Shown here one piece after another: positions 34,655-42,436 of a stretch of 64,000 bases of DNA; within the stretch, counting starts at the first letter, position 1; each line of letters starts with the position of its first letter. The position numbers and the translations under genes were made by a program. This DNA comes from Arcticibacterium sp964021845 (GTDB lineage Bacteria; Bacteroidota; Bacteroidia; Cytophagales; Spirosomataceae). The DNA lies in NCBI RefSeq assembly GCF_964021845.1, contig NZ_CAXHZC010000007.1, positions 186,001-250,000 of the forward strand, in the 5' to 3' direction. The notes beneath the pieces are model-generated. The model saw only the letters and a list, made by a program, of their open reading frames with translations. It searched no databases and was not told the origin of the DNA.

Positions 34655-36259
34655 CTACCAAAACAAAGCATATAATGCTATCACCACTATTCCGATAGCG
34701 AAAGCGGAGATATTGAAAGTCGCATTTGTTTCGAACGTTTTCTTTGATAACTCAATACCCTTAGGGTCTTCTTCGCCATTGCTATCCAAGTGACTAATAA
34801 TCACAATTACCAATGCAGCCAATACGGCCGACAAGCCCATTTGATGCATAAATGGTAAGTCTGTGAAAATATTGAAAGAAGCCGTTATAACTATTGAAAG
34901 CAATGCTCCCCAAATAGCACCTCTATTGGTAGTTTTCTTGTAAAAAAGACCTAACATAAATACCGCCAAAATACCAGGACTCACCATTCCTGTGTATTTC
35001 TGAATAAACTGGAACGCTTGGTCAATTCCTCCTAAAAGTGGAGCCATGATACAAGCAATGATTAAAGCTACAAAAGCAGAGATTCTACCAATGTTAACCA
35101 ATTTCCCTTCTGAAGCATTTTTATTGATATACTCTTTATAAATATCCATAGTGAAAATGGTAGAAGTAGAGTTAAGCATGGATGCTAAAGAGGAAACGAT
35201 AGCCGCTGTTAACGCCGCAAACGCAACTCCTTTAAGACCCGAAGGCAATAGTTGTAACAACCAAGGATAAGCTTTATCTGCCTGCTCTAAACTTGGAAGG
35301 TTAGATTGACCCAAATCCCCTAACCTAGCCATTACTTCAGGGTCATTGACCATAACATATGCCGCAATACCAGGAATTACCACTATAAACGGTATCACCA
35401 ATTTTAAAGCCGCTGCTAAAACAATACCTTTTTGAGCTTCTTGAAGCGACTTTGCCGCCAAGGTTCTTTGAATGATGTATTGGTTAAAACCCCAATAGTA
35501 AAGATTAGCCACCCAAAGTCCTCCAACTAAAACCCAAATACCTGGCAAGTTTTGATACTCTGGATTTGACTGGTCTAAAATCATGTGGAAATTTTCAGGC
35601 ACAGCTGCAAACACTTGCTTGAAACCTGTAATCACACCCGCACCATCTGAAAGTGTATTTAAAGCCAAATAGGTAGTACACAAACCACCAAGAACCAAAA
35701 ATACCACCTGAACCACGTCTGTCCAAGCTACGGCAGAAAGCCCACCGTAAAGCGAATATGCTGCTGCAAAAAGTGCTAAACCTGCCACACCGTACATCAT
35801 AGGCACACCCATGATAGTTTCTAAAGCCAAAGCACCTAAATAAAGCACTGAACTAAGATTGACAAAAACATAAAGACCTATCCAGAAAACAGCCAAAATA
35901 GTTTTTAACTGTGTACTAAACCGCTTCTCAACAAACTCCGGAATAGTATAAAGCCCCTTTTCGATAAAAATTGGTAAGAAATACTTACCTACCAAAAGCA
36001 AAGTTATAGCTGCCATCCACTCATAAGAAGCAATAGCCAAACCACCAGCAAAACCAGAACCAGACATCCCAATAAACTGTTCGGCTGAGATATTCGCCGC
36101 AATTAAAGATGCTCCAATAGCCCACCATGGAAGTGATTTACTGGCAAGAAAATAGTCTTCAGATGTTTTTTCGCCTTTACGAGAAACCCACAGCCCAACC
36201 CCAAGGATTAGAACAGCGTAAGCCGCAAAAATGACGTAATCTAAGGTTGAAAAATTCAT
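34655..36259 (-). CDS. Sodium:solute symporter, SGLT type
   Basis: 534 residues, about 14 membrane helices. Helix 1 onward YVIFAAYAVLILGVGLWVSR, then the SSS-family segment GASLIAANISAEQFIGMSGS and YWGFNQYIIQRTLAAKSLQE, which resembles the vSGLT sugar-binding/sodium-site region. Imports a sugar (glucose/galactose type) or similar solute with Na+ across the inner membrane. The exact sugar is not predictable. Own promoter upstream. Confidence 0.9.
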   Translation of the reverse strand: MNFSTLDYVIFAAYAVLILGVGLWVSRKGEKTSEDYFLASKSLPWWAIGASLIAANISAEQFIGMSGSGFAGGLAIASYEWMAAITLLLVGKYFLPIFIEKGLYTIPEFVEKRFSTQLKTILAVFWIGLYVFVNLSSVLYLGALALETIMGVPMMYGVAGLALFAAAYSLYGGLSAVAWTDVVQVVFLVLGGLCTTYLALNTLSDGAGVITGFKQVFAAVPENFHMILDQSNPEYQNLPGIWVLVGGLWVANLYYWGFNQYIIQRTLAAKSLQEAQKGIVLAAALKLVIPFIVVIPGIAAYVMVNDPEVMARLGDLGQSNLPSLEQADKAYPWLLQLLPSGLKGVAFAALTAAIVSSLASMLNSTSTIFTMDIYKEYINKNASEGKLVNIGRISAFVALIIACIMAPLLGGIDQAFQFIQKYTGMVSPGILAVFMLGLFYKKTTNRGAIWGALLSIVITASFNIFTDLPFMHQMGLSAVLAALVIVIISHLDSNGEEDPKGIELSKKTFETNATFNISAFAIGIVVIALYALFW

Positions 36260-36301
36260 AAAATTATTTATATAGCGTTAGGGTAAAATTCAAATCTGCC
36301 A

Positions 36302-36335
36302 CAAATATAAGCTTGTGATTGAAATATGAGGGCAA
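36302..36335 (-). promoter_or_regulatory. Promoter for the SGLT-type symporter
   Basis: Minus-strand TTG (36335-36333), 23-base spacer, TATATTTG (36309-36302), 42 bases before the start codon. The spacer is at the long end of the accepted range. Confidence 0.45.
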
Positions 36336-36340
36336 ATGAC

Positions 36341-37084
36341 TTAAACAAGTGCATTCAAAATGATATAAAACAAGGATGGGCAAAGCAAACAACCCAAGCC
36401 TGTATAAAAAGTAGCCGTTAAGGCTCCATAAGGCACTAATTTGGGGTCTGTTGCGGCTAATCCTGCTGTCACTCCGCTAGAAGTACCTATCAATCCACCA
36501 AAAACAATGGCCGAGTGCGGATTATCTAAACCTATTCGTTTTGCTATTAAAGGTGTTATTATGGTGGTAACCACTGTTTTTATTACGCCTATAGCTATAC
36601 TTATGGCTATCACATCAGAGCTGGCTCCTAGTGCGGACCCCGTTACTGGCCCTACTATATAGGTGCATGCTCCGGCCCCAATAGTAGTCAAACTTACTAC
36701 ATCTGTGTAGCCCATAGCCGCGGCTATTACTACTCCAAAAAAGAATGAGAAGATTACACCCACGAATAATGCGACCACACCGGCCAAGCCTGCATGTTTG
36801 ATTTTATCTAAATCTGCTCCCATGGCTGTGGCTACCACGGTAAAATCTCTGAGCATAGAGCCTCCAAGCAATGCCATCCCTGCAAAATATGGCACATTAG
36901 AAATTCCTTTTTCTCCGCCAAAAGTGGCCAGCCATAAGCCAATTAATACTGCTATGGCCACTCCTGGTATTTTTTTGCGTAAGAACTTTCCAGAAAACCA
37001 GAAAGAAAATAACATAATAACACCTACTAGAAGAAAGGCGAAGACTAGTCCGTTTTTATCAATAAGGGTTTTTAGTAACTCCAT
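36341..37084 (-). CDS. madM: Malonate transporter subunit MadM
   Basis: 247 residues, hydrophobic throughout with about seven helices. Recognised by overall sequence, with GAGACTYIVGPVTGSALGAS and GGLIGTSSGVTAGLAATDPK, and by its position 2 bases after MadL. MadL and MadM together form a Na+-coupled malonate importer, first described beside malonate decarboxylase. Here no decarboxylase genes accompany it; instead a malonyl-CoA synthetase-like gene is first in the operon. Confidence 0.85.
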   Translation of the reverse strand: MELLKTLIDKNGLVFAFLLVGVIMLFSFWFSGKFLRKKIPGVAIAVLIGLWLATFGGEKGISNVPYFAGMALLGGSMLRDFTVVATAMGADLDKIKHAGLAGVVALFVGVIFSFFFGVVIAAAMGYTDVVSLTTIGAGACTYIVGPVTGSALGASSDVIAISIAIGVIKTVVTTIITPLIAKRIGLDNPHSAIVFGGLIGTSSGVTAGLAATDPKLVPYGALTATFYTGLGCLLCPSLFYIILNALV

Positions 37085-37086
37085 GG

Positions 37087-37449
37087 TTAGGCTTTAGGTT
37101 TCCCAATTTTAGAAATGACAGGAACCAATAAGAACGAACCCAAAGTCACCAAAACACCTACCATAACAGCGACCCAACCACCTGAAAGGGCAGCCTTTAC
37201 ATTTAAAATGGAAGCCATAGCCACCACCACAGGAATATACATGGAGCTCCAGAATAATATTCCTTTCTCAGTTTCGGCTTCTAACCAGCCTTTCTTTTTC
37301 ATATAGGCATTAAGCAAAATCAGCAAAAGCATTGCAAAACCCACACCACCAACATCGCCATTTACACCAATGGTTTCGCCTAAAAATGTACCAATAAGTT
37401 TGCCTATTAAATAACAAAAGGCCAATAAGGCTACTCCATAAATTTTCAT
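37087..37449 (-). CDS. madL: Malonate transporter subunit MadL
   Basis: 120 residues, four helices: YGVALLAFCYLIGKLIGTFL, then GETIGVNGDVGGVGFAMLLL, then MYIPVVVAMASILNVKAALS, then GGWVAVMVGVLVTLGSF. Size and sequence are those of MadL. Sits 15 bases after the ligase gene and 2 before madM, so the three form one transcript. Confidence 0.85.
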   Translation of the reverse strand: MKIYGVALLAFCYLIGKLIGTFLGETIGVNGDVGGVGFAMLLLILLNAYMKKKGWLEAETEKGILFWSSMYIPVVVAMASILNVKAALSGGWVAVMVGVLVTLGSFLLVPVISKIGKPKA

Positions 37450-37464
37450 AATCCTTCGTCTTAT

Positions 37465-38961
37465 TTAGAGTAGTTTTTTCAATTCTTTCTTAGTCACTTT
37501 GCCCATGACATTTCTTGGTAAATCTTCCTGAAATATGTATTTCCTCGGCATTTTATAGTTTGGAAGCTTTTCTTTTAGCCAAGTATTTAGTGCCTTTAGG
37601 TCAATCTCCGACTCCTTTGCAATTAGGCTGGCTCCAATAATTTCTCCCCACTCATCGTCAGGAACACCTACTACACCACAGTCTTTTATGCCGGGATATT
37701 TCCTAAGTACTTCTTCAATTTCTAATGCCGAAATTTTGTACCCACCAGACTTAATAATATCAACCGAATTTCTACCTAAGATTCTATACGCTCCTTCTTC
37801 AAAAACAGCAATATCTCCTGTTTTGAACCAACCATCTACCGTAAAAGTCTCTGTGGTAGCTTCTGGCTTCTGCCAATATTCTTTAAAGACGTTTGGCCCT
37901 TTTATTTGAATTTCCCCTTGACTTCCGTCTGTAATTTCATTTTCCTCTTCGTCAGCTAGTCTAACTGTCACTTTTGGCAAAGCCTGACCTATATAACCGG
38001 GTTTACGCTCTCCTTCATAAGGATTACTAATGGCCATTCCCATTTCTGTCATTCCGTACCTTTCTAAAAGTGTTTGACCACTTATGGCACGCCATTGCTC
38101 TAAAACAGATATTGGCAGAGCCGCCGAACCTGAAACCATGAACCTAAACTTATTCAGTGCATCAGAAACGTCTTTTTGAGCCTCTTCTTCCATCGTATTA
38201 TAATGAGCTATGAGTTTAAAATAGATAGTAGGCACCGCCATGAAAATATTGACTTCACCTTTACAGAAAACCTCAAAGATACTTTCTGGATTAAACTTAG
38301 GAATAAACTCTACACAAGCCCCAGACCATAAAGGAGAGCAAGTAGCATTAATAATACCATGCACATGGTGCAGCGGTAGCACGTTCAATATTCTATCTTC
38401 TTTTTGCCATGCCCAGGCTTCTACCAATGAGGTAACCTGAGCCTCAATGTTTGCATGCGTACTCACCACACCTTTCGGGTTTCCCGTGGTGCCGCTGGTA
38501 TAGAGAATCATGGCTCTTCTGCTTTCATCTATATCTGGCAAATAACCTGAAGTGGCTAAAACATTCTTTCTGTTTAGTAATAACTCTTTGTTAAACTTGG
38601 AAACCAAAGGTTCATATTCATCTGAATGAATAATGGTTTTGGCCTGTGTATCTTCAATCACATATTTCAATGACTCATAGGGGTGCTTAACGCAAAGCGG
38701 CACTGCCACGCCACCAGCACGCCAAATTCCCCACTGTATGGCTACGTAGTCAAAACCGGGGTTTACTATAAAAGCAATTCTAGCCTCTTTTAGGTCTTTC
38801 CTACCCTGCAACAAAGCAAGCGAAATATTTTCTGAGCTATTTAAAAGGTCTTGATACGTATAATCTTTGTTTTCACTGCGGACAGCTACTCTTTCTAAAT
38901 GAGCCTGAGCTCTTTCTACTATATTAATCAAATCGAGTTTCAATAAAGGTTTAGATAGCAA
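37465..38961 (-). CDS. matB: Malonyl-CoA synthetase-like acyl-CoA ligase (MatB/ACSF3 type)
   Basis: 498 residues from TTG 38961; no ATG occurs before the conserved core. P-loop ILYTSGTTGNPKGVV, then LLERYGMTEMGMAISNPYEG, IKGPNVFKEYWQKPEATTE, DGWFKTGDIAVFEEGAYRIL, DIIKSGGYKISALEIEEVL and the terminal lysine region NVMGKVTKKELKK. The YGMTE-GMA..NP and SGGYK-SALE blocks resemble MatB and ACSF3, which make malonyl-CoA from malonate. The madL-madM genes behind it support malonate as substrate. Confidence 0.78.
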   Translation of the reverse strand: MLSKPLLKLDLINIVERAQAHLERVAVRSENKDYTYQDLLNSSENISLALLQGRKDLKEARIAFIVNPGFDYVAIQWGIWRAGGVAVPLCVKHPYESLKYVIEDTQAKTIIHSDEYEPLVSKFNKELLLNRKNVLATSGYLPDIDESRRAMILYTSGTTGNPKGVVSTHANIEAQVTSLVEAWAWQKEDRILNVLPLHHVHGIINATCSPLWSGACVEFIPKFNPESIFEVFCKGEVNIFMAVPTIYFKLIAHYNTMEEEAQKDVSDALNKFRFMVSGSAALPISVLEQWRAISGQTLLERYGMTEMGMAISNPYEGERKPGYIGQALPKVTVRLADEEENEITDGSQGEIQIKGPNVFKEYWQKPEATTETFTVDGWFKTGDIAVFEEGAYRILGRNSVDIIKSGGYKISALEIEEVLRKYPGIKDCGVVGVPDDEWGEIIGASLIAKESEIDLKALNTWLKEKLPNYKMPRKYIFQEDLPRNVMGKVTKKELKKLL

Positions 38962-39026
38962 TATAGGTACGTGAAGCCCTTTTAGCTATAAAAACAAAAA
39001 AACATTAATTATTTATCACCCACAAT

Positions 39027-39056
39027 TTGGAGTTTCAAAAATAATTTGTACTTTTG
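39027..39056 (+). promoter_or_regulatory. Promoter for tRNA-fMet
   Basis: TTG (39027-39029), 19-base spacer, TACTTTTG (39049-39056): a textbook Bacteroidota promoter, with transcription expected near 39063, just before the tRNA 5' end. Confidence 0.75.
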
Positions 39057-39064
39057 CAGTCCAA
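39036..39064 (-). promoter_or_regulatory. Promoter for the malonate operon, overlapping the tRNA promoter
   Basis: Minus-strand TTG (39064-39062), 18-base spacer, TATTTTTG (39043-39036). It overlaps the plus-strand tRNA promoter at 39027-39056, so only one polymerase can occupy the site. Confidence 0.5.
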
Positions 39065-39067
39065 TAT

Positions 39068-39140
39068 CGCGGGATGGAGCAGTTGGCAGCTCGTTGGGCT
39101 CATAACCCAAAGGTCGTAGGTTCGAGTCCTACTCCCGCTA
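39068..39140 (+). tRNA. Initiator tRNA-fMet (CAT)
   Basis: 73 bases, CCA not encoded. Acceptor CGCGGGA/TCCCGCT with an unpaired C1 opposite U72. D-stem GAGC/GCTC with the A11-U24 pair, anticodon arm TTGGG-CTCATAA-CCCAA, T-arm GTAGG-TTCGAGT-CCTAC, discriminator A. The unpaired 1-72 position, A11-U24 and the three G-C pairs at the base of the anticodon stem are the features that mark an initiator and allow formylation by Fmt. Confidence 0.92.
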
Positions 39141-39151
39141 CTAAAAACAGA

Positions 39152-39177
39152 AAAGAGGTCATTTGGCCTCTTTTTTT
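39152..39177 (+). terminator. Terminator after tRNA-fMet
   Basis: AAAGAGGTC (39152-39160), ATTT loop, GGCCTCTTT (39165-39173), one G-U pair. It continues into a run of seven T (39171-39177). Confidence 0.85.
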
Positions 39178-39188
39178 GTGTTTAATTA

Positions 39189-39220
39189 TTGCTGCCAAAT
39201 CTATATTTTAAGTAAATTTG
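39189..39220 (+). promoter_or_regulatory. Promoter for the DUF433 gene
   Basis: TTG (39189-39191), 21-base spacer, TAAATTTG (39213-39220). Transcription would start near 39227. This rules out the in-frame TTG at 39218 and supports the ATG at 39239. Confidence 0.5.
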
Positions 39221-39238
39221 AATATATTGATTGAGCTT

Positions 39239-39469
39239 ATGAAAAAGTACATCGACTTAATATCTTCTGACCATAATATATTGCTTGGCAAGCCAGTAAT
39301 AAAAGGAACACGAATATCTGTTGAACTCATTTTAAGGAAACTATCTCAAGGTGCTACCATGAATGCCCTTTTAGAAATGTATCCTAGCTTGAATTTAAAA
39401 CAAATTCAAGCTGCGATGGCATATGCTGCTGATAGCTTGGCTAATGAAGAAATCCTTATTACCGTTTAA
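39239..39469 (+). CDS. DUF433 protein, antitoxin-like
   Basis: 76 residues from ATG 39239 (MKKYIDLISSDHNILLGKPV). The typical DUF433 core is GKPVIKGTRISVELILRKLS, then LLEMYPSLNLKQIQAAMAYA. DUF433 proteins pair with DUF5615 PIN-like proteins as presumed antitoxin and toxin. The stop codon overlaps the ATG of the next small frame by one base, as expected for such a pair, but that partner is truncated here. Confidence 0.8.
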   Translation: MKKYIDLISSDHNILLGKPVIKGTRISVELILRKLSQGATMNALLEMYPSLNLKQIQAAMAYAADSLANEEILITV

Positions 39470-39594
39470 TGATACTTGCGGATGAGAATATAGATCATTC
39501 CTTTATCCTTGACCTAAGGAAAGCAGGAATAGAAGTATACTCCATCTACGAGTCGAAAAGATGTCAAAGAAAGTTCTTTAATGACAAAAAATAG
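39469..39594 (+). pseudogene. Truncated DUF5615 PIN-like toxin remnant
   Basis: ATG 39469 overlaps the antitoxin stop (TAATG). The 41 codons begin MILADENIDHSFILDLRKAG and continue IEVYSIYES, matching the N-terminus of DUF5615 PIN-like proteins (LADEN with the first acidic active-site residue). After this the frame turns to KRCQRKFFNDKK and stops. The usual middle and C-terminal acidic residues (about 70 more residues) are absent. The end overlaps the 3' end of the opposite-strand gene, so a deletion or insertion probably removed the rest. Confidence 0.65.
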
Positions 39595-40118
39595 TCATTC
39601 ATGATTTTTTGTATCCGAACCATTTGATTGTACTCATTAGTTTTCTTTAGCTTCTTCCTAACAAGTTTAAAAGGTTTTAGTCTTATTAAATCTTCATTCG
39701 CAAAAAACATATCTAACCTCTCTTCTGGATAATTAGTCCCAAAGCTAACTACACTCATGATAATCTCATCTTCTGAAAAGTGCAAGTCAAACTCAAGCTT
39801 TACTGGAAAGTTTCTTAATGAGTTTTTAGTGTACAAGTAATGCAATTCAAATTCATTCTTTATTCGTATAAAATCATTAGTGACAATTACCAAATCAACT
39901 TCTGAGCCATATTCTAGCAAAGACTTAAACCAATCAACTGAGCGACTATTTAACTCTGACTTAGTACCTAGTACTTTTAATTTTGCCTGTCCATTTTCAA
40001 AAGACCAAATTTGTTCCTGCTTATATGTATCCTCCCCGGTATATACAAACTCAAACTTAGCTTGACTGCTAAGATTTATACCAAGCATCATTAAGTAAAA
40101 AAAAGATAATCTCAACAT
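39564..40118 (-). CDS. Hypothetical secreted protein
   Basis: 184 residues from ATG 40118 (MLRLSFFYLMMLGINLSSQ), which gives a clean signal peptide. The longer frame from 40157 would bury it. Not recognised. The mature part is beta-rich and charged (FEFVYTGEDTYKQEQIWSFE, then LELHYLY-like and FDLHFSEDEIIMSVVSFG), ending in a basic helix-prone segment. Its last 31 bases overlap the truncated toxin frame on the other strand. No promoter match was found. Confidence 0.6.
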   Translation of the reverse strand: MLRLSFFYLMMLGINLSSQAKFEFVYTGEDTYKQEQIWSFENGQAKLKVLGTKSELNSRSVDWFKSLLEYGSEVDLVIVTNDFIRIKNEFELHYLYTKNSLRNFPVKLEFDLHFSEDEIIMSVVSFGTNYPEERLDMFFANEDLIRLKPFKLVRKKLKKTNEYNQMVRIQKIMNDYFLSLKNFL

Positions 40119-40374
40119 CTTCGAATTGTTATATATATCAACTCTATTATCGGACAAAGCCCAACCTTATTACAGAACTAAAACTATTATTTTGGCCAAA
40201 TTATTTTTTTCGTTAATAAGCCACAACCAAATCAAGATAAATATTAACTCGAAAAACCTTTTCCAACTCTCGATTATGGAATACCCCAAGTATATCCTCG
40301 TAAAAGACTAGAAACAACTTAGGGAGTAAAAACCATATCGTCATTAGTTACAAGTTATTTTCTAAACTACTACC

Positions 40375-40382
40375 TATCTTTG
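40375..40382 (+). promoter_or_regulatory. -7 box for era, leaderless layout
   Basis: TATCTTTG, exact TAnnTTTG, ends 4 bases before the era ATG at 40387, so the mRNA would begin at or beside the start codon. -33 element weak. Confidence 0.45.
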
Positions 40383-40386
40383 CCCC

Positions 40387-41277
40387 ATGCAAAAAACACA
40401 TAGAGCTGGCTTCATAAGTATTATTGGTAAACCAAACGTGGGGAAATCTACTTTGATGAACCAACTGGTTGGCGAAAAACTATCTATCATCACTTCAAAG
40501 GCACAAACTACCCGTCATAGAATAATGGGAATAGTAAATGGCGAAATGAATGGTGATGATTTCCAACTGGTTTACTCCGACACACCTGGTATTATAAAAC
40601 CGATGTATGAGCTGCATAACTCTATGATGGAGTTTGTTCATGGCTCGCTAGAAGATGCTGATGTGGTTCTTTTTGTTACAGACATTTTTGAGAAATACGA
40701 CGAAGAAGACGTTATCCAAAAACTTGGAAAGTCTGACGCTCCACTTTTGTTAATTATCAATAAAATTGACCTAGCTACGGAAGAGCAAATACAAGAAAAA
40801 ATAAATCACTGGAAAACAGTTTTAAACCCTAGGGAGATATTGACAATCTCTGCATTGCAGAATTTAGGGGTTTCTGAGCTTCTTGAAACTGTTGTCAAAC
40901 TTCTACCCGTACACCCACCATATTTCCCAAAAGACCAACTAACAGATAAGCCTGAACGCTTTTTTGCAGCAGAAATGCTGCGTGAGAAAATCTTCACCAA
41001 CTATAAAAAGGAAATTCCTTATAGCTGTGAGGTGGTGGTGACAGAGTTTAAAGAAGATGATGACATCATAAAGATTTACGCTGAAATATACGTAGAACGC
41101 TCCTCACAAAGAGCCATACTTTTAGGCCATAAAGGCGAAAGAATTAAGAAGGTAGGTACAGAAGCTAGAGAGGAGATGGAGGCGTTTTTTGAAAAGAAAG
41201 TCTTCTTGCAGCAATACATAAAGGTGGAGGCAGATTGGCGATTAAAAAGAGATAAGGTTAAGCGGTTTGGGTATTAG
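40387..41277 (+). CDS. era: GTPase Era
   Basis: 296 residues. G1 GKPNVGKST (14-22), G2 TTRHR, G3 DTPGI, G4 INKIDL in the GTPase domain, and a C-terminal KH domain with ERSSQRAILLGHKGERIKKV that binds 16S rRNA. Helps 30S subunit maturation. The start is fixed by the family N-terminus (AGFISIIGKPNVGKST). Confidence 0.96.
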   Translation: MQKTHRAGFISIIGKPNVGKSTLMNQLVGEKLSIITSKAQTTRHRIMGIVNGEMNGDDFQLVYSDTPGIIKPMYELHNSMMEFVHGSLEDADVVLFVTDIFEKYDEEDVIQKLGKSDAPLLLIINKIDLATEEQIQEKINHWKTVLNPREILTISALQNLGVSELLETVVKLLPVHPPYFPKDQLTDKPERFFAAEMLREKIFTNYKKEIPYSCEVVVTEFKEDDDIIKIYAEIYVERSSQRAILLGHKGERIKKVGTEAREEMEAFFEKKVFLQQYIKVEADWRLKRDKVKRFGY

Positions 41278-41310
41278 GGTGTCTGATGTTGGGTGTCAGT
41301 TGCTTGATGA

Positions 41311-41342
41311 TTGATACCTAGTGTTTATTGGCCCTACTTTTG
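41311..41342 (+). promoter_or_regulatory. Promoter for the DMT-family transporter
   Basis: TTG (41311-41313), 21-base spacer, TACTTTTG (41335-41342); transcription near 41349, 25 bases before the start codon. Confidence 0.5.
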
Positions 41343-41373
41343 TCTTATGTCTAGAGTCTTTTAATCTATCAAA

Positions 41374-42273
41374 ATGATTTACCTTCTTTCAAGCATTCTT
41401 TTCTCTGTTTTACTATTGGTCAACTTCAGGTTATTCCCAAAGTTTGGTGTTAATACGCTTCATGCCATTTCTCTCAACTATATAGTTTGTTTCGCTACAG
41501 GAATGCTCTTGATGCCCGCAGGGCAATCTTTCGCTCTAGATTTATCTCAAAACTGGACTTGGTACTGTTTGACCTTAGGCGTTGGCTTTATAATCACTTT
41601 TGTTTTATCAGGACTCTCTACCCAAAAAGCTGGTATTACCGTTACCTCTTTGGCAAATAATGTTTCTCTGGTCATTCCAGTTCTTGTAAGTCTGCTACTA
41701 TTGGAAACGCAAGGCAAAACTTTTGACTTCTTAAATTATCTAGGTCTTTTCTTGGCTATTTTGGCGGTAGGCATAGCCACCTATCAAAAATCAGAAGATG
41801 GCCTAAACTCTTCACTTTCTAGCTGGTATTTGCCATTAGGTGTGTTTCTAATGTATGGAATCACCAATGCCGCTATTAATTACCTGAACCTGGAGTTTAT
41901 TCCAAACCCTGAATTGACTATTCCAGTAACATTGGTCATGGTTTTAGGAGCAGCAATAGCTGGTCTTATTCTTTTGAGCTTCAGCTTAATTAAAAACAAA
42001 GAAGCTTGGGCATGGAAAAACGCTTTGGCGGCCATTTCTCTTGGCGTTCCAAACTTCCTGTCATTCTATTTATTGATACTGGCTCTTACGTCCTTTGGTA
42101 ATAGTGGGGCTTTCGTTTACCCTATTTATAACATTGGCGTCATCATATTTTCAGCTAGTGTTGCCGCTATCTTTTTCCAGGAGAAGCTCAATAAAATAAA
42201 CAAATTAGGCTTTATAATGGCCATAGTCGCCTTGTTTCTAATCTCTTACCAAGAGCTTTCTAGCTTGTTTTGA
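41374..42273 (+). CDS. EamA/DMT-superfamily transporter
   Basis: 299 residues, ten predicted membrane helices in two EamA-like halves. The first half ends with LSTQKAGITVTSLANNVSLV and PVLVSLLLLETQGKTFDFLN, followed by YLGLFLAILAVGIATYQKSE. The second ends with VIIFSASVAAIFFQEKLNKI and NKLGFIMAIVALFLISY. Inner-membrane drug/metabolite or metabolite exporter of unknown substrate. Stands alone between era and der. Confidence 0.8.
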   Translation: MIYLLSSILFSVLLLVNFRLFPKFGVNTLHAISLNYIVCFATGMLLMPAGQSFALDLSQNWTWYCLTLGVGFIITFVLSGLSTQKAGITVTSLANNVSLVIPVLVSLLLLETQGKTFDFLNYLGLFLAILAVGIATYQKSEDGLNSSLSSWYLPLGVFLMYGITNAAINYLNLEFIPNPELTIPVTLVMVLGAAIAGLILLSFSLIKNKEAWAWKNALAAISLGVPNFLSFYLLILALTSFGNSGAFVYPIYNIGVIIFSASVAAIFFQEKLNKINKLGFIMAIVALFLISYQELSSLF

Positions 42274-42311
42274 GAAATAAGCTAAGCCTTAATTGTACTA
42301 TTACGTGATAG

Positions 42312-42358
42312 CACTGCACCTTTATTCGCTAGGTGCAGTGAAAAAGGAACTTAGCGAA
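42312..42358 (+). other. Stable hairpin with pseudoknot potential between the transporter and der
   Basis: CACTGCACCT (42312-42321) and AGGTGCAGTG (42331-42340) form a perfect 10-bp stem with the loop TTATTCGCT. The loop bases TTCGCT (42325-42330) are complementary to AGCGAA (42353-42358), which would allow an H-type pseudoknot. No T run follows, so it is not a standard terminator. It lies upstream of the predicted der transcription start and so would be in the 3' region of the transporter mRNA. Confidence 0.5.
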
Positions 42359-42379
42359 GCATAATCCTCGTTGTTTCAG

Positions 42380-42387
42380 TATCTTTG
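42380..42387 (+). promoter_or_regulatory. -7 box for der
   Basis: TATCTTTG, exact TAnnTTTG, the same octamer as at era, 49 bases before the start codon. Confidence 0.45.
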
Positions 42388-42436
42388 CAGCCCTTTTCAG
42401 AAAAAGGGATTAATTTTAGAAAAGTATTAAAGTATT

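Noticed and set aside
40126..40311. 61-codon plus-strand frame before era
   Set aside because: No family character, no promoter match, and it overlaps the start of the opposite-strand secreted protein gene.
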